Shown: positions 26,093 through 33,975, numbered from the stretch's first letter. The stretch: DNA of 64,000 nucleotides from Clostridia bacterium (GCA_017397725.1 JAFQIA010000011.1:1-64000); one strand, 5' to 3'. Translations and numbers: made by a program. Notes: a model not told the origin generated them from the letters alone.

Positions 26093-26638
26093 TCACTCCT
26101 CTCTTTGTGTGCCATAGGCATAAAGTCCGGTGGATTGGGTTTCGTTGATGGTGGTTTGCAGCTGGGAAACATCACCCTCTGCCAAAGGAATCAAAGAAAC
26201 CGGCTGAATGGAAGAAATCTGATCAAAAATCGGCACCTGAATCAACTGCTCGGTATAATAGCCGGGCAGCTCTACCCGAATGTTATACACGCTGTAAGGG
26301 CGGACGGCACTTCCCGGTGACTGGGATAGGGTGCTTGACGGTGCCGGAAGAGCAATCGCCGCAGTCCGTCCGCTACGGTCGGTATAAAGCACCTGAATCT
26401 GCCGCTCTGCCTCGGTGGAGTCAGTGATGATGACCTTGGCACCCTCTAAGGGAATGGACCCACGGGCAAGGGTCACCTGCACAATCAATTCTCCGGCTCC
26501 CGAATTTTCACCCTCCTGTGAAAATTGGTCATTTTCCATATTGACAGTAGGGGTTGCGGGGGCAGAAAAGCCTGTGTCTGTGTCCGGATTTAACCGTTTC
26601 ATTAAGATTTCATTAAAATTTGCGTATTCTTGGTTCAT
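26093..26638 (-). CDS. Carboxypeptidase-regulatory-like (beta-sandwich) protein
   Basis: 181 residues from ATG 26638 with AAGGAGGTG upstream. A low-complexity N-terminus is followed by a beta-sandwich domain (about 50-145) of the carboxypeptidase regulatory/transthyretin-like type (VQVTLARGSIPLEGAKVII, YNIRVELPGYY). It is the first gene of a unit with the SpoIID-like protein and the small peptidoglycan-binding protein. I have seen this pairing in clostridia, but its function is not established. Confidence 0.65.
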   Translation of the reverse strand: MNQEYANFNEILMKRLNPDTDTGFSAPATPTVNMENDQFSQEGENSGAGELIVQVTLARGSIPLEGAKVIITDSTEAERQIQVLYTDRSGRTAAIALPAPSSTLSQSPGSAVRPYSVYNIRVELPGYYTEQLIQVPIFDQISSIQPVSLIPLAEGDVSQLQTTINETQSTGLYAYGTQREE

Positions 26639-26697
26639 AGCACACACCTCCTTGTTATAATGTATGAAGAAAGTTGTGCGAGGTGAAAGTGGATTTT

Positions 26698-27069
26698 ATG
26701 AAAAAGTATGTTACCCAAGGATTGATTGCACCCAGAACCAAAGGTGGGATGCTCCGCTGTGAAGAATGCGGATGTATATTGGGCTACTTAAATGCAGAAA
26801 ATGTAGAGAGTGCCTATCTTCATCTGGTTTGCCGCTGTGGCGGAAATGGAGTTGTGGTTTTGGGAGATGGAAAAGAACTTTCTCCATCAGCAAGAGCCAA
26901 TGCAACAGCGAGTCATCGGGACTGCCCCGAATGCAGGCGCAGTTGGTTTACCGCAGGAGAGAATGTCAAAGCCTTTTCTTTCCGTTTTGTTTGTGTCTGC
27001 GGCTGCTGTGCAGAAATTTCTCACCAAAGCAAACGAAATGTCTATGAAGAGCTTGATTTTTTGAAATAA
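26698..27069 (+). CDS. Cysteine-rich zinc-ribbon protein of unknown function
   Basis: 123 residues from ATG 26698 (GAGGTGAAAG upstream; GTG 26674 is the alternative). Two zinc-ribbon-like modules are visible: CEECGC with CRCGG in the first half, and CPEC with CVCGCC in the second. No catalytic domain is visible and there is no membrane segment. It may bind nucleic acid or protein, but nothing in the context decides this. Confidence 0.65.
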   Translation: MKKYVTQGLIAPRTKGGMLRCEECGCILGYLNAENVESAYLHLVCRCGGNGVVVLGDGKELSPSARANATASHRDCPECRRSWFTAGENVKAFSFRFVCVCGCCAEISHQSKRNVYEELDFLK

Positions 27070-27246
27070 CGGGTTTACATAATTTTGGGAAATTTGTTGA
27101 ACAATGCCGCAATCCCTTGAAAAATGGGGAAAAGAGAAGAACCGGATTTGCGCGATGAGTTGGTCTTGAAAAAAGTTTTGCGTTATGAGAAAATAGGGGC
27201 GTGGACAACCGGTGTTCTCAAATCCAACAAAAAAGAGGGATGGTCT

Positions 27247-27489
27247 ATGAAAGAAACATTCGGGTTTACCGATATTGATGGGAAAACCCACACGGTGGAA
27301 TTTAGCATTATTCAAACCGAGGCGGATTACCGAACCTACGGGATTCGGGCGTGCCTGATTACCGATGGAAAGGTGGAAGAAAGCAAGGAGGCAACCGAAC
27401 GATTTATCACCTTGCCGGAGGCAGAGGCGACGGTCAAAATGCTTCAGGAATGCGAAGTGATGCCGTCCACTTTGTGTCAAATTCTATAG
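27247..27489 (+). CDS. DUF6514 family small protein
   Basis: 80 residues from ATG 27247, preceded by GAGGGA; the in-frame extension back to 27124 is unlike the family. The sequence fits DUF6514 by the YGIRACLIT core and a C-terminal helix rich in acidic residues. Function unknown. A strong terminator follows immediately. Confidence 0.65.
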   Translation: MKETFGFTDIDGKTHTVEFSIIQTEADYRTYGIRACLITDGKVEESKEATERFITLPEAEATVKMLQECEVMPSTLCQIL

Positions 27490-27493
27490 TGCG

Positions 27494-27524
27494 AAATCAC
27501 AGCCCCAAAGGGCTGTGATTTTTT
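27494..27524 (+). terminator. Terminator after the DUF6514 gene
   Basis: AAATCACAGCCC/GGGCTGTGATTT stem with a CAAA loop and six T. Confidence 0.9.
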
Positions 27525-27546
27525 CATATTAAGGAAGAAATTTGTG

Positions 27547-27575
27547 TTGAATTTTCAGGCGGGGCGTGGTATAAT
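27547..27575 (+). promoter_or_regulatory. Strong promoter upstream of the second structured repeat
   Basis: TTGAAT, 17 bases, a perfect TATAAT. Transcription should begin near 27582, inside or next to a 9-bp hairpin (GATTTCATC-GAA-GATGAAATC, 27576-27596), and run through the repeat into the four-helix-bundle gene. Confidence 0.8.
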
Positions 27576-27597
27576 GATTTCATCGAAGATGAAATCA

Positions 27598-27775
27598 GCG
27601 ATATAAATTCCTGACGGAATTTGCGATATACCTTGCGGTGCGATATATTACTTCGTAATGCGATATGTGCCTGCGGCACGAGATGAGGAATTTATATCAT
27701 ATCGCAACCGAATGAAATGAGGTTATATCGCATTTGAGAAACAAATATATCGCACGAACGAAGTGAGTATATCGC
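27598..27775. repeat. Structured repeat element, copy 2 (178 bp)
   Basis: Same architecture as the copy at 14611-14790, with more regular units. GCGATAT lies at 27598, 27623, 27640 and 27660; ATATCGC lies at 27699, 27725, 27747 and 27769. Hairpins fill the gaps: AAATTCC-TGAC-GGAATTT, ACC-TTGC-GGT, ATTAC-TTC-GTAAT, GTGCC-TGC-GGCAC on the left; AACC..GGTT and ATTTG..CAAAT on the right. Stem sequences differ from copy 1 but pairing is kept. It forms the leader of the four-helix-bundle gene, which starts 18 bases later. Confidence 0.9.
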
Positions 27776-27792
27776 AGAAAGAAGAATAAATT

Positions 27793-28077
27793 ATGAATGA
27801 TAAAACAATAAAGGAATTAGCGGTAGAACTTACTGTTGAGATAACTGCAATATGTGATAATATAAAAGGTAGAGCAGTATTTGTTAATCAGTTATTGCGG
27901 TCGTGTTCTTCAATAGGCGCAAATTCACATGAAGCAAAATATGCACAAAGCAGAGCAGACTTTATTCATAAATTGGAAATAGCATTGAAAGAATGTTATG
28001 AAACTGAATACTGGTTAGAAATTCTTTATAAGGTTAATTCATTACAAGAAAATGTATATGTTGTATTCGGCATTTAA
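27793..28077 (+). CDS. Four-helix-bundle protein (23S rRNA intervening-sequence/S23 type), C-terminally truncated
   Basis: 94 residues matching the small four-helix-bundle family first known from intervening sequences in 23S rRNA and related to the Avd accessory protein of diversity-generating retroelements. The core is LLRSCSSIGANSHEAKYAQSRADFIHKLEIALKE (only partly conserved RSGTSIGAN), then ETEYWLEILYKV. Family members normally run to about 120 residues with a fourth helix. Here the frame ends after about residue 90 in unrelated sequence shared with the next reading frame, so the last helix is lost. The gene is A+T-rich and lies directly behind the structured repeat. Confidence 0.8.
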   Translation: MNDKTIKELAVELTVEITAICDNIKGRAVFVNQLLRSCSSIGANSHEAKYAQSRADFIHKLEIALKECYETEYWLEILYKVNSLQENVYVVFGI

Positions 28078-28393
28078 TGGATTAAGATGGTTTGTATTGA
28101 GCGAACCTGATATAATTCAAAAAGTTGTTTCTCCTGATGGAGAATATGTTGCGTATGTGTTCGAAAGTAATGGTGGGGCAACTTCGTGGTTTGTATATAG
28201 ATTGTCTATTTTGAAAAATGGAAAGCAACCAAAACGAGGCGATGTAGGAAATACATATATTAATGATTATGAATTTGATGTCGAATGGAAAGATAACGAT
28301 ACTTTGATGGTCAATAATACAACAACAATTAATTATAAGCAAGAAACAAAAGTTCATGGTGTCGAAGTAATATATAAATATTATGGTGATTGA
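28052..28393 (+). pseudogene. DUF5412-like protein lacking its N-terminus
   Basis: 113 codons. The body (VVSPDGEYVAYVFESNGGAT, FVYRLSILKNG, FDVEWKDNDTLMV) matches DUF5412-type proteins, which normally have an N-terminal membrane or lipoprotein segment. That segment is missing, and the reading frame instead begins inside the tail of the four-helix-bundle gene without a ribosome site. It looks like the downstream half of a deletion or insertion junction near 28055. It might still be translated by coupling, so calling it a pseudogene is an inference. Confidence 0.6.
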
Positions 28394-28458
28394 ACAAGAG
28401 GCACCTAAATTGTACACTGATTTTATAATAAAACCATCATAAACTGGGGAGGAATACG

Positions 28459-28701
28459 ATGCTTAGGAAATGTATAAACTGTCATAGAATTTTCGCAATG
28501 AAACTGATTGGGAAAAAACTCACCCAAACGGAGGATGTCAAGGTTTTAGAGGTGTTGACCCAGCCCAATCTCAAAGGAGAGATTGAGGCAAAGGTGGAAC
28601 GATTTGTCCCCGGGGAGCGGAAAACCTATGAGCTTACTTATCAATGTAGATTTTGCGGGGCACAACATAGCAAGGTTTTATACAAAAGCAAGAAAAAATA
28701 A
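28459..28701 (+). CDS. Small zinc-ribbon protein of unknown function
   Basis: 80 residues with a CINC pair near the N-terminus and CRFC near the C-terminus, enough for one zinc ribbon split by a roughly 55-residue insertion. A GGGGAGG site precedes ATG 28459. I do not recognise a family. It is followed 15 bases later by the DUF6106 gene and may share its transcript. Confidence 0.6.
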   Translation: MLRKCINCHRIFAMKLIGKKLTQTEDVKVLEVLTQPNLKGEIEAKVERFVPGERKTYELTYQCRFCGAQHSKVLYKSKKK

Positions 28702-28716
28702 CGACGGAGGGTTACC

Positions 28717-29253
28717 ATGGATATTTTTATTGAGCAACTGGTAATAAAAAAGAAGACGGCGGCAAGCTATGCAATTATTTTTGCTTGTCTGGTTGGGACA
28801 TTTGCGGTGCTTTTCCTTTTTACAGGATTTTTGTTCCCGCTTCTGGCAATGGTTCCGGGAATGGGTGGACTTGCAGTTTTGATTTGCTTTGGGCTGATTT
28901 GGTTTCTTTATCGTATCATCACCAACACCAATGCAGAATATGAGTATTGTTTCACCAATGGTGCGCTGGATGTAGACAAGATTCTCAATCGCAGAAAGCG
29001 GAAGAGAATTGCAGACCTCAATGCCAGAACCATTGAAAAGATGGCAAGTGCCAAGGATCCGGAATTTGCAAGATTGATGCAAGATAGTGCCATCAAAAAG
29101 GTGTATGCTTGCTCCCATAAGGATGCAGAGGATTTGTATTATATTCTCTATGAGGGTGCAAAAGGCAGAAGTGTCCTTTTGTTCAACCCCAATGAAAAAA
29201 TCAAGGATGGATTCCGTCGTTTTAATCCTAAGAAGGTGTTTTTAGATGCTTAA
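28717..29253 (+). CDS. DUF6106 family membrane protein
   Basis: 178 residues with two hydrophobic segments (about 18-40 and 43-66) and a cytoplasmic C-terminal domain carrying EYEYCFTNGALDVDKI, a pattern of the DUF6106 family found in clostridia. Function unknown. A GGAGG precedes the ATG. The stop overlaps the start of the AcpS-NnrD gene by 8 bases, so the two are translationally coupled. Confidence 0.75.
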   Translation: MDIFIEQLVIKKKTAASYAIIFACLVGTFAVLFLFTGFLFPLLAMVPGMGGLAVLICFGLIWFLYRIITNTNAEYEYCFTNGALDVDKILNRRKRKRIADLNARTIEKMASAKDPEFARLMQDSAIKKVYACSHKDAEDLYYILYEGAKGRSVLLFNPNEKIKDGFRRFNPKKVFLDA

Positions 29254-30466
29254 AACCGGCGTGGATGTGGTGGAGATTTCCCGCTTTCGTGAGATGAAGA
29301 ATCTGGACGCCTTTATCAAGAGGGGATTTACCAAGAAAGAGGCAGAGTACTTTGCCTCCAAAAAAACTCCCTATGAGAATATTGCAGGTTTTTTTGCCGC
29401 CAAAGAGGCGTTTTCCAAGTATATGGGAACCGGAATCCGGGGATTTGGATGGCGGGATATGGAGATTATCCACGATGAATTGGGCAAGCCTTGTCTGTAT
29501 TTTCTCGGGAGAAAAGCTCCCGTAGATTTGAGTATCAGCCATTCAGACACAGTGGCGGTTGCGGTTGTGGCAGGGGAGGAATCCCTGATGGAAGGCCATC
29601 TTGCTGAGCATATCAAGGAATATGCGGCGCTGCTCCCCAAACGGCATCCTGAGATGCACAAAGGGGACTGCGGCAGAGTGTTTGTGGTTGCCGGCTCCAA
29701 AGGAATGACCGGTGCGGCGGCACTTTGCGGTGAGGCGGCACTTCGCAGCGGGAGCGGACTGGTGACGGTGGGAACACCGGACACCGAGCAAACGATTCTT
29801 GCAGTCAAGATTACCGAGGCGATGACATTGCCCTTGGCATCTGAAAACGGAATGATAAGTCCTTTGGCAAATGGGCAAATCATGGAACAGGCAGAAAAAA
29901 GTGATGCCTGCGTATTGGGTCCGGGACTTGGCAAAGCGCCGGAGCTTTGGCAGACGATAAAGTCACTTTTGGAACAAAAAAAGCCGCTTCTTTTGGATGC
30001 GGATGGTCTAAATGCCATCGCGGAGCATATAGATATTTTGAAGTGTGTCGCATCTCAGGTGGTGCTGACCCCTCACGTGGGGGAAATGTCCCGCTTGTGT
30101 GGACTGACCGCTGAGGAGATTCAAACGAATCGCCGAGAGGTAGCAGTAGCCTTTGCGAAAAAATGGGGTGTGACCCTGTTGCTGAAAGGAAAGGACACGG
30201 TGATTGCCTCGCCCGATGGTGAGGTACACCAGAATCCAACAGGGAACCACGGGATGGCATCCGGTGGGATGGGGGATGTGCTTTCCGGAATCATTGGTTC
30301 GTTGCTTGGACAGGGACTTTGCGGGTATCACGCGGCAACGCTGGGCGCATTTTTGCACGGCCTTGCAGGGGATATTGCAGCAAAGGAGCTGGGTGAGTTT
30401 GGGATGATTGCAGGAGATGTACTCGCCCGAATTCCCAAAGCATTCTTAACACTTCAAAAACCTTAA
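29246..30466 (+). CDS. Fusion: holo-[acyl-carrier-protein] synthase and ADP-dependent NAD(P)H-hydrate dehydratase
   Basis: 406 residues with two complete enzyme domains. Residues about 1-110 are AcpS, which attaches phosphopantetheine to acyl carrier protein; the metal-binding GVDVVEISRF and FAAKEAFSKYMGTGI motifs are present. Residues about 125-400 are NnrD (YjeF C-terminal, ribokinase-like), which repairs hydrated NAD(P)H, with VVAGSKGMTGAAALCGEAALRSG split motifs, TPHVGEM and NHGMASGGMGDVLSG. The usual partner of NnrD, the NnrE epimerase domain, is missing, so the N-terminal place is held by AcpS. In E. coli NnrE and NnrD are themselves fused. Confidence 0.93.
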   Translation: MLKTGVDVVEISRFREMKNLDAFIKRGFTKKEAEYFASKKTPYENIAGFFAAKEAFSKYMGTGIRGFGWRDMEIIHDELGKPCLYFLGRKAPVDLSISHSDTVAVAVVAGEESLMEGHLAEHIKEYAALLPKRHPEMHKGDCGRVFVVAGSKGMTGAAALCGEAALRSGSGLVTVGTPDTEQTILAVKITEAMTLPLASENGMISPLANGQIMEQAEKSDACVLGPGLGKAPELWQTIKSLLEQKKPLLLDADGLNAIAEHIDILKCVASQVVLTPHVGEMSRLCGLTAEEIQTNRREVAVAFAKKWGVTLLLKGKDTVIASPDGEVHQNPTGNHGMASGGMGDVLSGIIGSLLGQGLCGYHAATLGAFLHGLAGDIAAKELGEFGMIAGDVLARIPKAFLTLQKP

Positions 30467-30479
30467 AGGGGGATTTTGC

Positions 30480-31061
30480 TTGAAAAAAGGTATGGCGGTT
30501 CTGTTTGCCGTGATACTGATGACAAGCACCGCAGCCTGTCAAAAGGATGCGGGTGAAGAAATTCAAAAGAGATACCAAGAGATGGAAAGCTATACGGCTG
30601 TGGTAGACCTTACCGTGACCGGAAACAAGGGGGCGCGGGAGTATCAGCTCTCTCAAAGCTTTAGAAGACCGGAACACTATCGCACCGAGATTCTCAAGCC
30701 GGAACACCTGAAAGGGACAGTCAGCGTGATTGATGAGGAAAAAGTTTGGTTCCGTACCCAAGGTGCACCGGCAATTGAGCTGGAGCGAAGCTCCACAGAG
30801 CTTCCCTTTGATGTGATGTCGGTTGCCGACTTCTTTGATGCCTATTTTGCATTGGGCGAACCAGAGATAGAGCTGACTGAAAAGCAGGCAATTTTGCAGA
30901 TTCCCTTTGAGGACGGCAGCCAGGAGCTGCAGCTAAACCTGAAAACATGGATGCCGGAATGTTTGCGCGTCTTTGATGGGGAAGAAAAAGAGCGGTGCAG
31001 ACTGGATTTTGTAGATTTTGTACTTGATGCAAAGGTAGCGGACGGAGTGTTCGTGCCATAA
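30480..31061 (+). CDS. LolA-like lipoprotein, GerS-related
   Basis: 193 residues from a TTG start with AAAGGGGGA upstream. A lipoprotein signal peptide ends at Cys20 (STAAC). The mature part is a LolA/LolB-like beta domain (VVDLTVTGNKG, YRTEILKPEHLKGTVSVIDEEKVWF). In Clostridioides difficile the germination lipoprotein GerS is of this fold and is encoded next to an alanine racemase. Here the gene is likewise 15 bases upstream of alr. A role in spore cortex hydrolysis is therefore likely but inferred. Confidence 0.78.
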   Translation: MKKGMAVLFAVILMTSTAACQKDAGEEIQKRYQEMESYTAVVDLTVTGNKGAREYQLSQSFRRPEHYRTEILKPEHLKGTVSVIDEEKVWFRTQGAPAIELERSSTELPFDVMSVADFFDAYFALGEPEIELTEKQAILQIPFEDGSQELQLNLKTWMPECLRVFDGEEKERCRLDFVDFVLDAKVADGVFVP

Positions 31062-31076
31062 AGGAGTAATCAAACT

Positions 31077-32276
31077 ATGGATAATCGAAAAAGAGCGTGG
31101 GCGGAAATTGATTTGGATGCCATTGAAAACAACATCCGTTGGATACGTCGATTTGTGAGAGAAGGGACCAAGATTCTGGGTGTTGTGAAAGCGGATGGTT
31201 ACGGTCATGGCTATCTTCAGGTGGCAAAGGTGCTTTTGAAGAATGGTGCCGATTGCTTGGGTGTTGCTTGCATCGATGAGGCGATGCAGTTGCGCCGGAG
31301 TGGTTTTTCCTGCCCGATTCTGATTCTGGGATATACCGATTTGGTGAACGCAGCCGATTTGGTCAAAGAGGATATCACTGCCGCTTGTTACAGCTACGAG
31401 CTGGCAAGTGAGCTTTCCCGTGCGGCTGTCAAGCAAGGAAAGAGAGCCAAAATCCATATCAAAATTGATACCGGTATGGGCAGAATCGGCTTGCGCTATA
31501 ACGAGGATGCCGGGGTGAATCAGGAAACTGTGGACACCATCCTCAAGATGGCAGTGCTTCCCAATCTGGATATTGAAGGAATTTTCACCCATTTTTCTGT
31601 TGCCGATGAAAACGACGATGCCTATACCGAAATGCAGTTTGGACGGTTCCAGAATATCTGCAATCGCTTAAGGGAGAACGGACTGAACATTCCCATCAAG
31701 CATTGCTGTAACAGTGCGGCGATGGTGCGTTTTCCTAAAATGCATATGGATATGGTGCGTCCGGGCATCGTCCTTTACGGACTCAAGCCGTCTTCCTTTG
31801 TGGATTGCGGAAGGATTCATCTAAAGCCTGCTATGCAGTTAAAAACCCGTGTCAGCAATGTAAAAGAGGTAGAAGAAGGTGTCAGCGTCAGCTACGGAAG
31901 AAAATTCTCTACCACCCAAAAAACCAAATTGATAACCATCCCCGTCGGTTATGCCGACGGTTATTCGAGGATTCTCTCAGGAAAGGCACAAACCATTGTG
32001 AATGGAACCTTGTGCAATCTTGTGGGAAATATTTGTATGGATCAATGTATGATTGATGCCACAGCGGTCAATACTATTCATATCGGCGATGAAGTCATCT
32101 TGTTCGGCAAGAGCGATGATATAGAATTACCGGTAGAGAGCCTTGCCGAAAAGATGGGAACCATCAACTATGAGATTCTTTGTGTCATCGGCAAGCGGAT
32201 TCCCCGGATTTATCTCAAGGGAGGAAAGGTGCAGGAAACCCACAACTTCCTGTTTGACCGCCCCATTCCGGAATAA
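31077..32276 (+). CDS. alr: Alanine racemase
   Basis: 399-residue PLP enzyme interconverting L- and D-alanine for peptidoglycan. The PLP Lys is in VVKADGYGHG near residue 40, the catalytic Tyr in VSVSYGRKF, and ICMDQCMID and IPVGYADGYSR are conserved. The ATG has AAAGGAG upstream. Genomic order GerS-like, alr, mazF combines a clostridial and a general Firmicutes arrangement. Confidence 0.96.
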   Translation: MDNRKRAWAEIDLDAIENNIRWIRRFVREGTKILGVVKADGYGHGYLQVAKVLLKNGADCLGVACIDEAMQLRRSGFSCPILILGYTDLVNAADLVKEDITAACYSYELASELSRAAVKQGKRAKIHIKIDTGMGRIGLRYNEDAGVNQETVDTILKMAVLPNLDIEGIFTHFSVADENDDAYTEMQFGRFQNICNRLRENGLNIPIKHCCNSAAMVRFPKMHMDMVRPGIVLYGLKPSSFVDCGRIHLKPAMQLKTRVSNVKEVEEGVSVSYGRKFSTTQKTKLITIPVGYADGYSRILSGKAQTIVNGTLCNLVGNICMDQCMIDATAVNTIHIGDEVILFGKSDDIELPVESLAEKMGTINYEILCVIGKRIPRIYLKGGKVQETHNFLFDRPIPE

Positions 32277-32427
32277 TTACAGGTACATAGCTTTTCATAC
32301 GCCGCAGATGGTTTGTGTTTGTACCCAAAATCGGTCAAGCCGCATACAATGCCAGTGAGGAAAGGATACTCTGAAAGACCGAACAGCTTTGTTCGTATCT
32401 GAATCTAAACTGCGGAGTGTGAAAAAA

Positions 32428-32772
32428 GTGAATGTAAAACGAGGAGATATCTATTATGCGGATTTAAGTCCGGTGGTCGGCTCGGAACAAGGAGGCGTCA
32501 GACCGGTGCTTATCATCCAGAATGATGTGGGCAACCGTTACAGCCCGACGGTGATTGCGACTGCGATTACCTCGCAGCTGAACAAGGCGAAAATGCCCAC
32601 CCATATTGAAATCAGTGCCGGCGGGTTTGGACTTTCCAAAGACTCGGTGGTGTTGGCAGAGCAAATCAGAACTCTGGATAAACGACGGCTGAAAGAAAAA
32701 ATCGGGCACCTTGACGGACAGATGATGGACAAGGTCAATGAGGCGTTAGAGATTTCTTTCGGTTTATCATAA
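32428..32772 (+). CDS. mazF: MazF/PemK family mRNA interferase (EndoA)
   Basis: 114 residues from GTG 32428, placed 10 bases after GGAG; other in-frame starts at 32389 and 32419 have no site at a usable distance. Family core: [31 protein letters not shown] and [10 protein letters not shown], with the Arg and Thr used in RNA cleavage. In Bacillus the order is alr-ndoAI-ndoA, where ndoAI is the antitoxin. The 151-base gap here holds no antitoxin reading frame, so the partner must be encoded elsewhere or be absent. Confidence 0.92.
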   Translation: MNVKRGDIYYADLSPVVGSEQGGVRPVLIIQNDVGNRYSPTVIATAITSQLNKAKMPTHIEISAGGFGLSKDSVVLAEQIRTLDKRRLKEKIGHLDGQMMDKVNEALEISFGLS

Positions 32773-32790
32773 ACATAGGAGGATGTGTGT

Positions 32791-33264
32791 ATGAAAAATC
32801 AAAAATGGATGAAAACAGGAATAGTGATTGGTATTTGTCTGGTACTGCTGAGCGGTATTGTGGTATTCTCAGAACCGGGCGGCAGTGACGATCCGGTGGT
32901 GACCAAAAGCTATATTGTGGATAAGGTGATTCCCGAAATCAAGGCTTACATCGATGAGCGGTTTGGCATCGCTGCATCCGAGGGCGTGGTTACCGGCAAT
33001 GATTCCTTTAAGGTCATCAATGTGCCCTCTGGCAAAGAGGTTATTTGCGAAGCGGGGACGGAAATGATTCTGCGTATGGGAAAGGGAACCGTCATTGCTA
33101 CCGAAAAAGGCGGTATTGCCGATACCACCGCAGGCTATGACCTGGCGGCAGGCAGTGAAATGCCCTCCAATCATCTTTTGATTGTGCCGGTGGCAGACGG
33201 AAGAGGTTTCCGTGCCAATGCGGATGTATTGGTGATGATCAAAGGCGCATACACCATTCGTTAA
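32791..33264 (+). CDS. Membrane-anchored protein of unknown function
   Basis: 157 residues from ATG 32791 (AGGAGG upstream). One N-terminal membrane helix (about 10-30), then an extracytoplasmic domain that includes VKVINVPSGKEVICEAGTEMIL-like beta strands (residue order FKVINVPSGKEV, then ILRMGKGTVIA). Homologues in clostridia are uncharacterised. The position after mazF and before a hairpin suggests it is the last gene of the alr unit. Confidence 0.65.
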   Translation: MKNQKWMKTGIVIGICLVLLSGIVVFSEPGGSDDPVVTKSYIVDKVIPEIKAYIDERFGIAASEGVVTGNDSFKVINVPSGKEVICEAGTEMILRMGKGTVIATEKGGIADTTAGYDLAAGSEMPSNHLLIVPVADGRGFRANADVLVMIKGAYTIR

Positions 33265-33277
33265 GAAAGCATCTGAC

Positions 33278-33309
33278 GGAGAATATCCTTTTTAGGATAT
33301 TCTCCTTTG
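33278..33309 (+). terminator. Hairpin terminator after the membrane protein gene
   Basis: GGAGAATATCC/GGATATTCTCC, 11 bp, with a T-rich loop and a short T-run. Confidence 0.7.
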
Positions 33310-33328
33310 TATAGAAAGAAGGATGAAA

Positions 33329-33964
33329 ATGAAAGCAGCTCTCTTTGACCTTGACGGGACTCTGATTGATTCCATGTGGGTCTGGGCAAAGCTGATGGAT
33401 GATTTTTTGGAAAAGCATCAGATTCCGGTAGTTCCGGAAGTGATGGAAAAGGTCAATCATATGAGCCTGACCCAAAGTGCACCTTATGTAAAGCAGGTGT
33501 ATCAACTGCCTATGACGGCGGAAGAAATCTATCAGGAATGGACCGATATGGTTTACCAGTCTTATGCAGAAAAGGTTCAACTCAAAAATGGCGCCAAAGC
33601 GTATCTGAAAAAGCTGAAACAAGATGGCGTCAAGCTTGGGATAGTGACCGCTTGTGACCCTGCCTTGTGTTTGGCATGCCTGAATCATCACGGACTGGAA
33701 AACTTCTTTGATACCATCACCTATGTGGATGATGTGGGCAAAGGAAAAACCGAGCCGGATATCTATCTGGAATGTCTGCGCCGTCTGGATTGCAAGGTTG
33801 AGGACGCGGTGCTCTTTGAGGATATCCTCACCGGAATCCGTACTGCAAAGAAAATCGGCTTAAAAACCGTTGCGGTGGAGGAGGAAAGTGTTACGGAGAA
33901 AGAACTGCTGAAACAGGAGGCGGACTTGTATATCCGTGATTTTTCGGAGTTATTGATTACATAA
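33329..33964 (+). CDS. HAD superfamily hydrolase (beta-phosphoglucomutase/phosphatase-like)
   Basis: 211 residues. Motif I is FDLDGTLIDS with the nucleophilic Asp, motif II Thr in GIVTAC, Lys in KGKTEPDIY, and motif IV in LFEDILTGIRTAKKIG. A C1 cap domain lies between motif I and the rest. The substrate cannot be read. ATG 33329 is at proper distance from AGAAGG; ATG 33323 is too close. mutY follows after 11 bases. Confidence 0.88.
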   Translation: MKAALFDLDGTLIDSMWVWAKLMDDFLEKHQIPVVPEVMEKVNHMSLTQSAPYVKQVYQLPMTAEEIYQEWTDMVYQSYAEKVQLKNGAKAYLKKLKQDGVKLGIVTACDPALCLACLNHHGLENFFDTITYVDDVGKGKTEPDIYLECLRRLDCKVEDAVLFEDILTGIRTAKKIGLKTVAVEEESVTEKELLKQEADLYIRDFSELLIT

Positions 33965-33975
33965 GGGTGAACAAA

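Noticed and set aside
25391-26320. 309-codon open frame antisense to the SpoIID-like gene
   Set aside because: The Gly/Val/Ile-rich composition mirrors the coding strand; there is no ribosome site.
27598-27775. CRISPR array made of the GCGATAT units
   Set aside because: Units are only 7 bases, spacers are hairpins of unequal size, and the array reverses orientation at the centre; no cas genes are present.
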